Positions 1-8,690 of a stretch of 64,000 nt of DNA are shown in pieces (position 1 is the stretch's first letter; each line of letters opens with the position of its first letter). Under the pieces are notes generated by a model, which was not told the DNA's origin, did no database searches, and saw only the letters and a list, made by a program, of their open reading frames with translations. Source of the DNA: Acidobacteriota bacterium (GTDB lineage: Bacteria; Acidobacteriota; Vicinamibacteria; Vicinamibacterales; SCN-69-37). The DNA lies in assembly GCA_016716905.1 (NCBI GenBank), contig JADJUS010000004.1:1178001-1242000 (forward strand), written 5' to 3'. The position numbers and the translations under genes are program-made.

Positions 1-441
1 ACGTGCCTCGAGTACGCGATGAGCTTTGGTGAAATGCCCGGCCGCACCGACCTGGCCATCGCCGCGGGGAAAGAGGGGTTGAAGTACTCGCGCGAAGCGT
101 TTGACGCCCGCGTGGTGTACGACCTGCACCACCTGCTCGGGCAGCTTCACATGAAGCAGTCGAAGTGGACCGACGCCTGGAAGCACCTGCTCTCGGCGGC
201 GTTCATGGCGCCTGACGATCTGGAAATCGCGCTCGATTTGGCGCGCGTCTATGACAAACAAGGGCAGAGCCGGCGCGCCTACGCGCGCTACAAGCGCGTG
301 GCAGCCGCGGGCGGGGTGCCTCCCGAGATCGCCGTCGAAGTAAAAAGCGCGATGGACCGCATCCGCGTGTTGCTGCCGAAGGATGATCCTCTGCTGCGCG
401 ACGAAAAGGCTGCTGCTGGAAAAGGTGGAGGCGGCCGCTGA
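1..441 (+). CDS. TPR-type protein, 3' end only
   Basis: The reading frame is open from the first base and ends in TGA at 439-441, so the start lies upstream of the window. The visible part is helical and contains pairs such as ALDLARVYDKQGQSRRAYAR with the small/large residue spacing of tetratricopeptide repeats, followed by a Lys/Gly-rich tail. TPRs are protein-protein scaffolds; no catalytic motif is visible. The stop overlaps the next ATG by one base (TGATG), so this gene is probably translationally coupled to the MoxR/Bat operon downstream. An ATG at 19 is not a convincing start because the frame and repeat character continue before it. Confidence 0.75.
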   Translation, partial: TCLEYAMSFGEMPGRTDLAIAAGKEGLKYSREAFDARVVYDLHHLLGQLHMKQSKWTDAWKHLLSAAFMAPDDLEIALDLARVYDKQGQSRRAYARYKRVAAAGGVPPEIAVEVKSAMDRIRVLLPKDDPLLRDEKAAAGKGGGGR

Positions 442-1949
442 TGGCGCAGGGACCGGTCCTTCAACAGCAACTCAATGCACTGGCCACGCGCGCTCAGCGC
501 AGCCTCGGCCGGTGGGCGTTCGCGCGCGACCTTCGCATGACCGTGCGCGACTCACTCGTGTGGCTGCTGGTTGCACCCATCCTCCTGTTCAGCGCGCAAG
601 TCGTGATGCTGCTCGTTGGTCGCGGGCCTCTGGCATGGCCCGCCATGGTGTGGGTGCTGCTCGCAGTGGCCGGACCGGTCGCCTATGTGGCCGTTCGCAT
701 GGCATCGCTCGCGAAGGGGCGGCACCTCGACCGTCGCGCGTGCCTTGGCGCGTTTGACCTGCAGCTCACCAGCAACGATCGGCTGGTGACCGCCGATGAA
801 TTTCTCGCCGCCGGCGCATCCGACCACTTCCGGCAGGCGGCGATTGACGATGCCGCGGATCACATCGCTCGGGCGGGCGCCACGACGCTCGAAGAAAAGG
901 CGCTGCCGGCATGGGCCATCTCGCGGCGCAGTTGGGCGGCCACAGTCGCCGCCGCGGCTCTGATCGTCGGCGCGTTGTGGCTTGGTGATGTGGCGTCGGG
1001 CATCCGGAATGCACCGGATGCGGAAACGGTTTTGACCACCGCCGACCTGCAGACGGTACCGGCGCGTGTGGCGGCGGCATTGCTCGATCTGCGGCCCAAT
1101 CCGCCGAGGCCCGATCGCCCCGAGGCCGCCGAGGCGGTGCCGGCGAACGCCTCGCAGCCCTCGGCTGATGCGTCGCCGAAGACGCCGAGGACGGATCAGG
1201 AGGCCGATGGCCAGTCACACGCCGGCGGTCAGGCGAGCAGCAAATCGGCGAGCCAGGCGATGAGCAGCAGCGGAACGCCGTCCAACCAGCAGACACCATC
1301 GCAGCCCCTTGAAGAAGACCCGCCACAGCCGCAGGACGCAGCGGCCACCACGCAGGCGAAAAAGGCCGAGGGGAAAAAAGGCCAGCAGCAGGCGTCGTCT
1401 GCCACGTCAGGCCAAGGCCAGTCCAAGTCATCCAGCAGCGATTCAAATTCCATCCCCGCCACCGACCAGCCCGATCGCGCCGGCGCGAACAAGGATGACG
1501 GGAAGGACGAAGAGGGGATGCAGGACGAGGAAGAGGAAGAGAAGACGAGCGGTGTGGAGCGGCCGTCATTGCGTCGCAACAAACCGCCGGTCGATCGCAA
1601 CCTCTCGAATCGCCCTGCCACCGACCAGGCGGGTCCCAACGCGAACGGGCGTAGCGGACCCGGCGGTCGCAAGAAAACGCGCGGCGTGCCCGCGATGATC
1701 CTGGGTGTGCCAACGCCCGACCGCATTCAGGGGATGACCAACCCCGGCCGCTCGAAGGTGACACAGGAGAACTCGACGCCGAAGGAAGAACCGCAGTCGG
1801 CGCTGACCGCCGAGGAGCGGGCCGCGCGCGAAAATCCCTTCGGCTACATCGAGCACCCGGTGCTGCGGCCATGGATGCAGACCCTGGTCGAGAAGTATTT
1901 CCTGCAACTGCGTGGGAAGACTGAGCTTCCCCCAATCAGAAAAGAGTGA
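441..1949 (+). CDS. membrane protein with long disordered acidic region, Bat operon
   Basis: The protein is 502 aa. Two hydrophobic segments lie at about residues 37-55 and 63-82 and a third at about 165-182. Residues 215-400 are low complexity (Ser/Gln/Pro/Ala-rich, then an Asp/Glu run near 350-365) and are likely disordered in the periplasm or cytoplasm. The C-terminal 60 residues look folded again. I do not recognise a catalytic domain. It resembles the DUF4175-like membrane proteins that often precede MoxR ATPases in Bacteroidetes and Acidobacteria, but that family assignment is tentative. It starts at an ATG overlapping the previous stop and ends five bases before the preferred MoxR start, so it belongs to the same transcription unit. 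Confidence 0.7.
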   Translation: MAQGPVLQQQLNALATRAQRSLGRWAFARDLRMTVRDSLVWLLVAPILLFSAQVVMLLVGRGPLAWPAMVWVLLAVAGPVAYVAVRMASLAKGRHLDRRACLGAFDLQLTSNDRLVTADEFLAAGASDHFRQAAIDDAADHIARAGATTLEEKALPAWAISRRSWAATVAAAALIVGALWLGDVASGIRNAPDAETVLTTADLQTVPARVAAALLDLRPNPPRPDRPEAAEAVPANASQPSADASPKTPRTDQEADGQSHAGGQASSKSASQAMSSSGTPSNQQTPSQPLEEDPPQPQDAAATTQAKKAEGKKGQQQASSATSGQGQSKSSSSDSNSIPATDQPDRAGANKDDGKDEEGMQDEEEEEKTSGVERPSLRRNKPPVDRNLSNRPATDQAGPNANGRSGPGGRKKTRGVPAMILGVPTPDRIQGMTNPGRSKVTQENSTPKEEPQSALTAEERAARENPFGYIEHPVLRPWMQTLVEKYFLQLRGKTELPPIRKE

Positions 1950-1953
1950 CGTG

Positions 1954-2973
1954 ATGACAACCACAACAGGCGCGGCCGAGGCGCGTGAAGCGGCGGCGCG
2001 GTTCCGCACGGTGTATGCGGATATCAAGCGGCGCGTGAACCAGATGATGGTGGGCCAGGACGAGATCGTGGACGGCGTCATGACCGCGCTCCTCGCCGGC
2101 GGCCACGTGCTGCTCGAGGGCGTCCCCGGGCTGGGTAAGACGATGCTCGTGCGGTGCCTGAGTTCGGCAATTGAAACCAAGTTTTCGCGCATCCAGTTCA
2201 CGCCCGACATGATGCCCGCCGACATTCAGGGCACCTGGGTGCTGATGGAGAACGATCAGGGACGCCACGACCTGCGATTCCAGGAAGGTCCGCTCATCGC
2301 GAACCTGGTGCTGGCCGACGAAATCAACCGCGCCACGCCCAAGACGCAGTCGGCGTTGCTCGAAGCGATGCAAGAGCGTCAGGTCACCGTGGGCAAGCGC
2401 ACGATCAAGCTGGACGAGCCTTTTTGCGTGCTCGCGACCCAGAACCCGGTGGAGCAGGAAGGCACGTATCCGCTCCCGGAAGCGCAGCTCGACCGTTTCC
2501 TGCTGAAGCTTGTCGTCGGTTACCCGAAGGAAGAGGACTACAGCGCCATCCTTGACCGTACGATCGGCGACCACGAAGTGACGATTGAGCCGGTGACCAA
2601 TGCCGCGGAAATCGTGCGGCTGCGGCATATCGTCCGCGCGGTGCCGGTGCCGGCGCATGCGCAGCAATACGCCATTCAGGTGGTGATGGGCACGCAGCCT
2701 GGCAGCCCGTATGCGCCCAAGAAGGTCAACGAGTATGTCGCGCTCGGCTCCAGCCCGCGTGGCGCGCAGTCGCTGTTGCTGGCCGCCAAGGTGCGGGCGC
2801 TGGTCAACGGCCGATTTGCCGTGAGCATCGACGACATCAAGCACCTTGCGCTGCCGGTGCTGCGTCACCGGTTGCTCATCAATTTCCATGGGCAGTCCGA
2901 TCGCGTGACCGATGCAGATATTGTGGCGGCGGTGCTGGCGGCTGTCAGAGAGCCGCTCGAAGTTGCTTCATGA
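1954..2973 (+). CDS. MoxR family AAA+ ATPase
   Basis: The protein is 339 aa from the ATG at 1954; the frame is open further upstream but overlaps the preceding gene. Walker A is GVPGLGKT at residues 56-63, Walker B is LVLADE at 118-123, and the sensor asparagine lies in ATQNP at about 161-165, followed by the MoxR signature PLPEAQLDRF. MoxR proteins act as chaperone-like ATPases that assemble or activate VWA-domain partners, often with inserted metal. Here the partners are presumably the DUF58 and VWA proteins encoded immediately downstream, and the DUF58 start overlaps this stop by four bases (ATGA). The identification is secure; the substrate is unknown. Confidence 0.93.
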   Translation: MTTTTGAAEAREAAARFRTVYADIKRRVNQMMVGQDEIVDGVMTALLAGGHVLLEGVPGLGKTMLVRCLSSAIETKFSRIQFTPDMMPADIQGTWVLMENDQGRHDLRFQEGPLIANLVLADEINRATPKTQSALLEAMQERQVTVGKRTIKLDEPFCVLATQNPVEQEGTYPLPEAQLDRFLLKLVVGYPKEEDYSAILDRTIGDHEVTIEPVTNAAEIVRLRHIVRAVPVPAHAQQYAIQVVMGTQPGSPYAPKKVNEYVALGSSPRGAQSLLLAAKVRALVNGRFAVSIDDIKHLALPVLRHRLLINFHGQSDRVTDADIVAAVLAAVREPLEVAS

Positions 2974-3875
2974 GCGCGGCCCCCATTCCGTTCGACAAAC
3001 TCTTTGACCCGGGTTTCCTCGCCTCGCTCTCGCACCTGAGCATCACCGTGCAGCGCGTGGCGGCGGGGGGCCGGTTTGGAGATCGCCTGTCGAAGGACCT
3101 GGGAGCCGGCATCGAATTCCGTGACTATCGCGGCTATTCCCCCGGTGACGACCCGCGCGCGATCGACTGGAACATCTACCGGCGGCTCGGCAAGGTGTTC
3201 CTGCGGCTGTATGAAGAGCAGCAGGACCTGCCGCTGTATCTCATGCCCGACGTCTCCACGAGCATGTTTCACGAGCCGGAGCCGCGCGCACTGACGGCGC
3301 TGCGCACGGCACTCGCGCTGGCGACCATCAGCCTGTCGCATCACGACTCGACGGCGCTTTTTCCGTTCGCGGAAAAAATGGAGATGCGCGTGAAGTCCAT
3401 GTCCGGCAAGGCCAGCACCATGGCATTTGCCGAGCATCTGGCCCGGTTGTCGCCCCCGGCTGAGGCAGGCACGAATCTGTCGGCCGCACTTCGAAGGCTG
3501 GCCGATATGAACCTGCGCCGCGGCCTGCTGGTAGTGATCAGTGACTTCTTCGATCCGGCCGGCCTCGATGCCATCCGTGATGCGCTCAGGAGCATCCGGC
3601 ACCGGATGTTGTTCGTGCAGCTCGTCCGCCCCTCCGATGAACAGCCCAACCTGGACGGCGATCTCAGGCTCGTGGACTGTGAGACGGGCGAGGCGGCCGA
3701 GATCACCATCACGCCTCATGTGCTGGAGCGGTATCGCGACGCGTACGCGCAGTTCAATCGCGACCTCGCGGCGCTTGTGAAGTACCACCACGGTGGGTTG
3801 CTGCGTCTTGATGTGGAAGAGGACCTGGTCACGCAGCTCAACACGCTGTTTGCCGCCGGAAGCCTCGTGGTATGA
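2970..3875 (+). CDS. DUF58 VWA-like protein
   Basis: The protein is 301 aa. The DUF58 hallmark RDYRGYSPGDDPRAIDW is at residues 51-67, and a MIDAS motif DxSxS (D94, S96, S98 in DVSTSM) marks the von Willebrand A fold. There is no transmembrane segment, so it is probably the soluble partner of the MoxR ATPase. Its start overlaps the MoxR stop (ATGA) and its own stop overlaps the next start by four bases, consistent with stoichiometric co-translation. In characterised systems MoxR, DUF58 and BatA/B/D form a membrane-associated complex implicated in envelope or stress functions; the role here is inferred from that. Confidence 0.9.
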   Translation: MSAAPIPFDKLFDPGFLASLSHLSITVQRVAAGGRFGDRLSKDLGAGIEFRDYRGYSPGDDPRAIDWNIYRRLGKVFLRLYEEQQDLPLYLMPDVSTSMFHEPEPRALTALRTALALATISLSHHDSTALFPFAEKMEMRVKSMSGKASTMAFAEHLARLSPPAEAGTNLSAALRRLADMNLRRGLLVVISDFFDPAGLDAIRDALRSIRHRMLFVQLVRPSDEQPNLDGDLRLVDCETGEAAEITITPHVLERYRDAYAQFNRDLAALVKYHHGGLLRLDVEEDLVTQLNTLFAAGSLVV

Positions 3876-5638
3876 CCTTCGCGAATCTGTCGGCGCTCGG
3901 GGTGGTGGCGGGCCTGGCCGGGCTGGCCGCGCTGCTGTTCGCGTTGCAGCAACTTCGCACCCGCTACCGCAACGTGACCGTCGTCACCACCTTGTTCTGG
4001 AAGCAGGTGGTGCACGAAGCGCCGGTCAGAAAACTGCGTGACAAATTTCGCCACCCGCTCGCCTACGCCCTGGTGCTCGCGATTTGCTCGCTCCTGTGGC
4101 TCGCCGTGGCCGAGCCGCAATTCGGTCGTCGGCCGGATCAGACATTCCACATCCTGGTGCTCGACGGATCGGCGGGCATGGCCGCCGGAAACCGGTTCGC
4201 CGACGCTGTGGACGCGCTCGAACGGCAGGTCGCCCGTTTGCCCAGCGACCGGCGCCAGGTGATCTGGAGCGGCGCGGACACTCGACCGTTGCTCAACCCT
4301 GGTGAACACGCGCTGCTCTTGCGCGCGCGCCTGGACCGGTTGGCGCCGCAGGCCGCCCCGGCGTCGCTTGAGCGGCTGCTGCGGCAGCTCAGTGCGACCT
4401 CGGCCAATGGCGGCAGTGAGTCGCCCACATCGATTCTGGTGTTTGGAGACGCCCCCGTTCGGAAACAGGTACTGGACCTGGTCCCCGCGTCGATGACGGT
4501 GAAGCGGGCCACCGCGCCGGCGCCGCTTGCGGGCAACAGCGGCATCACGGCGCTTGGGGTGTCTGATGCCGCTTCCGGCGCCTGGGACAAGGTGGACGTC
4601 TTCGTGCAGGTGCAAAGCACAGGCGACCGCCGCGCGGCACCGGTCGTGACGGCGGCGAATGCGCCCGGTGTCCGAATCGAAGTCAACGGACAGGCTGTGC
4701 CAGGCAACGCGATCGCGCGTGTCGGCCAGGGCTACGTTCTGTCTGACGTGCCGGCCGCGGGCGGCCTCCTGACCGCACGGGTTGTTGATGACCGATCAGG
4801 CGCCGACAGCCTTCCACTCGACGACGTGGCCCGCCTGCGATTGCCCACCAAGCCCATTCTCAGCGTGCAACTCTCGTCGTCATTGCAGGCCGTGCTCGGG
4901 CCGCTGCTTGAGGCGGACGCCGGCGTGACGCTCGTCGCGGAGCAGGCCGATGTGGTCATCCGGCGGAAAGGCGAGTCGGTGGGCGGCAACGCGCCCGCGC
5001 TTGAGTTCGTGCCTGCGGCGTCCCAGACCCAGGCGTTCCTGTTGACGCATCCGGATTCCCTGAGTTCGAGTGCGGTGTTCACCAACGCGGTCGCCGACAT
5101 CGGGTTGCAGCAGATCGACGCGATGAGCCTGGCGCGCTCGTCTGGCCGTCCGATCGAAGTCTCAATCACGTCCGGCAGTCAGTGGCGCTTCTCCGTGTGG
5201 GAGGAACTGCTCGCGGACGAGTTCGACTTCACACGGTCTCGCGCCTTCCCGCTGTTTGTGGCCAACGCGGTGCGCTGGCTCGCCGATACGGAGAGCTGGC
5301 ATCCGTATGTCGCCGCCGGCCGGCCGCTCATCACGTCTTCCACCGGTCGTAGCACTGAGATTCTCAACGCCGCCGGCCGCGTGCTGGATCCCATCGGCGC
5401 CAGTTTTGTTCCCGTCGTCGCAGGCGACCTCAAGGTGAACGGACGTGCGGCGCCGTTGTCGGTCTCGCTGCTCGACGCCGAAGTGACGACCGGTGCGCGC
5501 GACGAGTCATTGGCGATAGCGACGTTGGCGCCGGTCGATCTCACGCCGGCGACGGGGCTCGTCACGGGCCTGTTAATCCTCGCGCTGCTGCTCCTCGCGG
5601 CCGAGTGGTACTTCTTCCAGATGGGCCGGATGCCGTAG
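3872..5638 (+). CDS. BatA-type membrane protein with degenerate VWA domain
   Basis: The protein is 588 aa. The N-terminal BatA domain has two membrane helices (about 7-26 and 62-82) separated by the characteristic FWKQVVHEAPVRKLRDKFRHP segment. The VWA-like domain follows with DGSAGM at 98-103. The usual MIDAS DxSxS has Gly at the third position, so metal binding may be impaired. A long periplasmic middle region ends in a C-terminal membrane helix (about 558-576). It overlaps DUF58 by four bases and lies seven bases before the next VWA protein. It probably anchors the MoxR-DUF58 complex; the exact role is unknown. Confidence 0.8.
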   Translation: MTFANLSALGVVAGLAGLAALLFALQQLRTRYRNVTVVTTLFWKQVVHEAPVRKLRDKFRHPLAYALVLAICSLLWLAVAEPQFGRRPDQTFHILVLDGSAGMAAGNRFADAVDALERQVARLPSDRRQVIWSGADTRPLLNPGEHALLLRARLDRLAPQAAPASLERLLRQLSATSANGGSESPTSILVFGDAPVRKQVLDLVPASMTVKRATAPAPLAGNSGITALGVSDAASGAWDKVDVFVQVQSTGDRRAAPVVTAANAPGVRIEVNGQAVPGNAIARVGQGYVLSDVPAAGGLLTARVVDDRSGADSLPLDDVARLRLPTKPILSVQLSSSLQAVLGPLLEADAGVTLVAEQADVVIRRKGESVGGNAPALEFVPAASQTQAFLLTHPDSLSSSAVFTNAVADIGLQQIDAMSLARSSGRPIEVSITSGSQWRFSVWEELLADEFDFTRSRAFPLFVANAVRWLADTESWHPYVAAGRPLITSSTGRSTEILNAAGRVLDPIGASFVPVVAGDLKVNGRAAPLSVSLLDAEVTTGARDESLAIATLAPVDLTPATGLVTGLLILALLLLAAEWYFFQMGRMP

Positions 5639-5645
5639 TGACGTC

Positions 5646-8198
5646 ATGACGGTCAGCTTCCTGTATCCGTGGTTTCTCCTGCTGGCGCCCGCCATCGCGC
5701 TGCTGTGGTTCCTGCCGCGCCGCAGTAGGGGCCGCGATCGTACTCAGCGAATCTTGCGCACCGGCGTGTTCCTTCTTGTCGTGCTGGCCCTGGCTCGTCC
5801 GGTGTTGCTCACATCCGACAGCGAGACCTACCAGGTGTTTGTGGTGGATGAGTCCGGGAGCGTCAGCCCTGCACGGAGAGTCCGGCAGCGCGAGGCTGTG
5901 GCACAACTTCGCGGTGAATTCCCCGCCTCGACCTCGTCGCTTGTCGTCGTAGGAGCCGGCTTCGAGGATCGCACCGGGTTTGGTGCGGTCACTGAGATTC
6001 GCGACAGTCACAGCGGGTCGCCACTGGGTGCGGCTATCGGTGCCGCGGCACGACAGGTGCCCGAAGGCGCCCGCGGCGTCATTCATCTGTTCACAGATGG
6101 CCTGGCCACCGACCGGCGTTGGGCCCCCGAGGTGCAGCAGGTCATCGATCGCGGCATCACGCTGCACACCTACGATCTCGGATACGACCCCGCCGACGTG
6201 TACCCCGCCGGACTGACGGCCAGGGGTCTGTTGCGAGTGGGCCAGACAGCGCATGTCGAAGTGAGCGTGGCAGGCACCGGCACCGGGCTGCGTGTGCGTC
6301 TTGTGGGCGCCGGCGGTGAAGAGATCGCGGTCTCGGCCCCGTTTGACAGCGACGAACACGCAACAGTGCCGCTGACGTTCGAACCGAAGTCGGCCGGGTT
6401 CCTCAGTGTGGCAGCGCAGGTGGTTGACGCGGAGAAGGACTCGAATTCCAGCAACAACGAGTTCCGTGGAACTCTGGCCGTCCAGGATCCGCTTCGCGTG
6501 TTTTACCTCGGCGATCGGGTCCGGGGCGCAGCCTCCAGAATGGGCGGCCTGCTCGGTCGCGGATTTGATGTGGCCGATGGAAGCACACAGGCCCTGTCGC
6601 CAAACATCAATTTGTCGTCGTACGACATGGTGCTGCTCGACGACCGGCCGGCCAGCCTGGTGCCGGAGTCGTTTCAGCAGCACCTGGCGGATGCAGTGGC
6701 GCACCAGGGTCTTGGCCTGGTGTTCTCAGGCGGCAAATCCGCATTTGGCACGGGTGGCTACGACGGCACTCCCGTCGCGACCATCTCGCCTGTGGAGTTT
6801 GTGCAGCGGACAGAGAAGCGCGACCCCAGCACCGCGTTGGCGATCATCATCGATACGTCGGGGTCGATGACCGGCACGCGCCTCGAGTTGGCGAAGCAGG
6901 TGGCCCGCCTGGCCGTCAGACGCCTCAAGGCCCACGACCGCATCGGCATCGTCGAGTTCTACGGCAACAAACATTGGGCGGTGCCGCTGCAGTCGGCGGC
7001 CAACAAGATCACGATTGACCGCGCCATTGGCCGCATGCAGGCGATTGGCGGCACGGTGCTCCGACCGGGCCTGGAAGAGGCGTACTACGGACTGAAAAAC
7101 GTGGACACGCGCTACAAGCACATCCTGGTCATCACCGACGCCGGCGTCGAGACCTCCGACTACGAGACCATCATCCGGCAACTGACGAAGGACGGCATCA
7201 ACCTGTCCACAGTGCTGGTGGGCGCGCAGGCGCACAACCAGTTGCTCATCGACCTCGCGTCGTGGGGCAAGGGACGCTTCTACTCGGCCATCGATCGGTA
7301 CAGCCTGCCGGAAGTCATCCTGAAGCAGCCGTCCACGATGAAGCTGCCGGCGTACAAGACTGGTGCGTTCGGCGTGCAGAGTCGCGGTGGTGAAGGCTGG
7401 TGGAGTGATATCGACCGCCGCGCGATGCCTGCGCTCAACGGCTACGTGGAAACCACGATGCGCGATGGCGCCGACGCCCTCATGGAAGTGGCGGGCAGCG
7501 GCGACCCCCTGCTGGCGACATGGCGCTACGGGCTTGGGCGCGTCACGGCCATGATGACCGAGCCCGTGGGTGAAGGCACCACAGGCTGGGCGAGGTGGCG
7601 CGACTACGGCCGTATGATGGCGCGCATCGTTTCTCGCACGGCCGACGACTCGCGGCTGTTCGACTACCAGGTCCAGCGAATCGATCACGAGGTGGAGGTC
7701 ACCGCGCGGCGCACCAGCCGCGACTCCACGTTGTATCCGGAAGCTGCGGTGCTCGACACCGAAGGCCGCCAGACTGGAGTCGTCACATTACGTGAACTGG
7801 CGCCCGGCCATTTTTCCGGTCGCGTCGCTGTAGACCCGGCTGAGGCCGTGCGAGTGCTGGCCTCCGCGCATCACGTGAGTGGGGCGCAGGCAGGCCAGCA
7901 ACCGACCCACCTCATCTCACCTGCACTCGACGATGTGGCTGGTGAACAGCAGGTTGATCCCGTGAAGGGCCTGGATCTGGAAGCGCTGGCGGCGGCCACG
8001 GGCGGTGCGTATACCGACCCCGAGCTGCTCACCGCCGGCACATTCACGAGCACCACCGCGCTTGGTCCTACGCAGGATGCCGGCGCGTCACTCTCGGCGG
8101 TCCGGTTGTGGCCGGTGCTGCTGCTGTTGGGTCTGTTGCTGTATCTTGCTGAAATCACCTATCGTCGCTGGCCGTCTGCCTCCACAGAAGGGAACTGA
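5646..8198 (+). CDS. large membrane protein with two VWA segments
   Basis: The protein is 850 aa. Two N-terminal membrane helices (about 7-25 and 38-52) are followed by a first VWA-like motif DESGS (68-72), a glutamine-amidotransferase-like central region, then a canonical VWA motif DTSGS (403-407) with downstream ITDAGV. A final membrane helix lies at about 822-838 near the C-terminus. This architecture (TM-TM, VWA, class-I GATase-like fold, VWA, TM) is frequent in Bat-like operons of Planctomycetes and Acidobacteria. The protein is probably exported to the periplasmic face. The next gene starts three bases after the stop with a purine-rich AGAAGGGA upstream. Confidence 0.8.
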   Translation: MTVSFLYPWFLLLAPAIALLWFLPRRSRGRDRTQRILRTGVFLLVVLALARPVLLTSDSETYQVFVVDESGSVSPARRVRQREAVAQLRGEFPASTSSLVVVGAGFEDRTGFGAVTEIRDSHSGSPLGAAIGAAARQVPEGARGVIHLFTDGLATDRRWAPEVQQVIDRGITLHTYDLGYDPADVYPAGLTARGLLRVGQTAHVEVSVAGTGTGLRVRLVGAGGEEIAVSAPFDSDEHATVPLTFEPKSAGFLSVAAQVVDAEKDSNSSNNEFRGTLAVQDPLRVFYLGDRVRGAASRMGGLLGRGFDVADGSTQALSPNINLSSYDMVLLDDRPASLVPESFQQHLADAVAHQGLGLVFSGGKSAFGTGGYDGTPVATISPVEFVQRTEKRDPSTALAIIIDTSGSMTGTRLELAKQVARLAVRRLKAHDRIGIVEFYGNKHWAVPLQSAANKITIDRAIGRMQAIGGTVLRPGLEEAYYGLKNVDTRYKHILVITDAGVETSDYETIIRQLTKDGINLSTVLVGAQAHNQLLIDLASWGKGRFYSAIDRYSLPEVILKQPSTMKLPAYKTGAFGVQSRGGEGWWSDIDRRAMPALNGYVETTMRDGADALMEVAGSGDPLLATWRYGLGRVTAMMTEPVGEGTTGWARWRDYGRMMARIVSRTADDSRLFDYQVQRIDHEVEVTARRTSRDSTLYPEAAVLDTEGRQTGVVTLRELAPGHFSGRVAVDPAEAVRVLASAHHVSGAQAGQQPTHLISPALDDVAGEQQVDPVKGLDLEALAAATGGAYTDPELLTAGTFTSTTALGPTQDAGASLSAVRLWPVLLLLGLLLYLAEITYRRWPSASTEGN

Positions 8199-8200
8199 TC

Positions 8201-8686
8201 ATGAAATCACCATGGGTCGTGTTCACGAATGCCTTCGTGTTTTTCGGGACAACGCTGTATGTCGGCGTGCTCTGGGCGCTCCACTTCTTCTGGTTTCCCA
8301 GTTGGAACAACCTGAAGGTGGACAACTACTACGATCAGTTCATTCCACAGACGTCCACGGCCACCGAGTTCTTCACGGTGCTGGTGCCCCTGATGTTTCT
8401 GGGGCACGTGATCATGTGCTGGAAGGACTGGAAGACGCGGATGCGGTGGGTCAGCATCGGCGCGCTTGCCTGCCTGGGCGCGGCCACCTACGTCGGCACC
8501 CTGCACATCATTCCGGTGAACAAGATTCTGGCCGGCCGCCTGACCGACCAGGCCCAGGTGACCGAGTTGCTGCAGAAGTGGATGTGGCTCAACGACATCC
8601 GCATGGTGCTGATGACGCTGGGCTGGATTCTGTTGATGTACTACTTCGGGTCCAAAGCGTATCGCGCCGATCGAGCCGGACTATAA
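8201..8686 (+). CDS. small 4-TM membrane protein (DUF1772-like)
   Basis: The protein is 161 aa with four predicted membrane helices (about 8-28, 62-78, 85-105 and 128-148). The layout, with a Pro-Val-Asn-Lys motif after helix 3 and a WxWLNDIR segment before helix 4, recalls the DUF1772 (anthrone-oxygenase-like) family, but I hold that loosely. It is tightly placed between the VWA gene and the giant TPR gene, five bases before the latter, so it is probably part of the same operon. No catalytic residues can be assigned. Confidence 0.65.
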   Translation: MKSPWVVFTNAFVFFGTTLYVGVLWALHFFWFPSWNNLKVDNYYDQFIPQTSTATEFFTVLVPLMFLGHVIMCWKDWKTRMRWVSIGALACLGAATYVGTLHIIPVNKILAGRLTDQAQVTELLQKWMWLNDIRMVLMTLGWILLMYYFGSKAYRADRAGL

Positions 8687-8690
8687 CCGC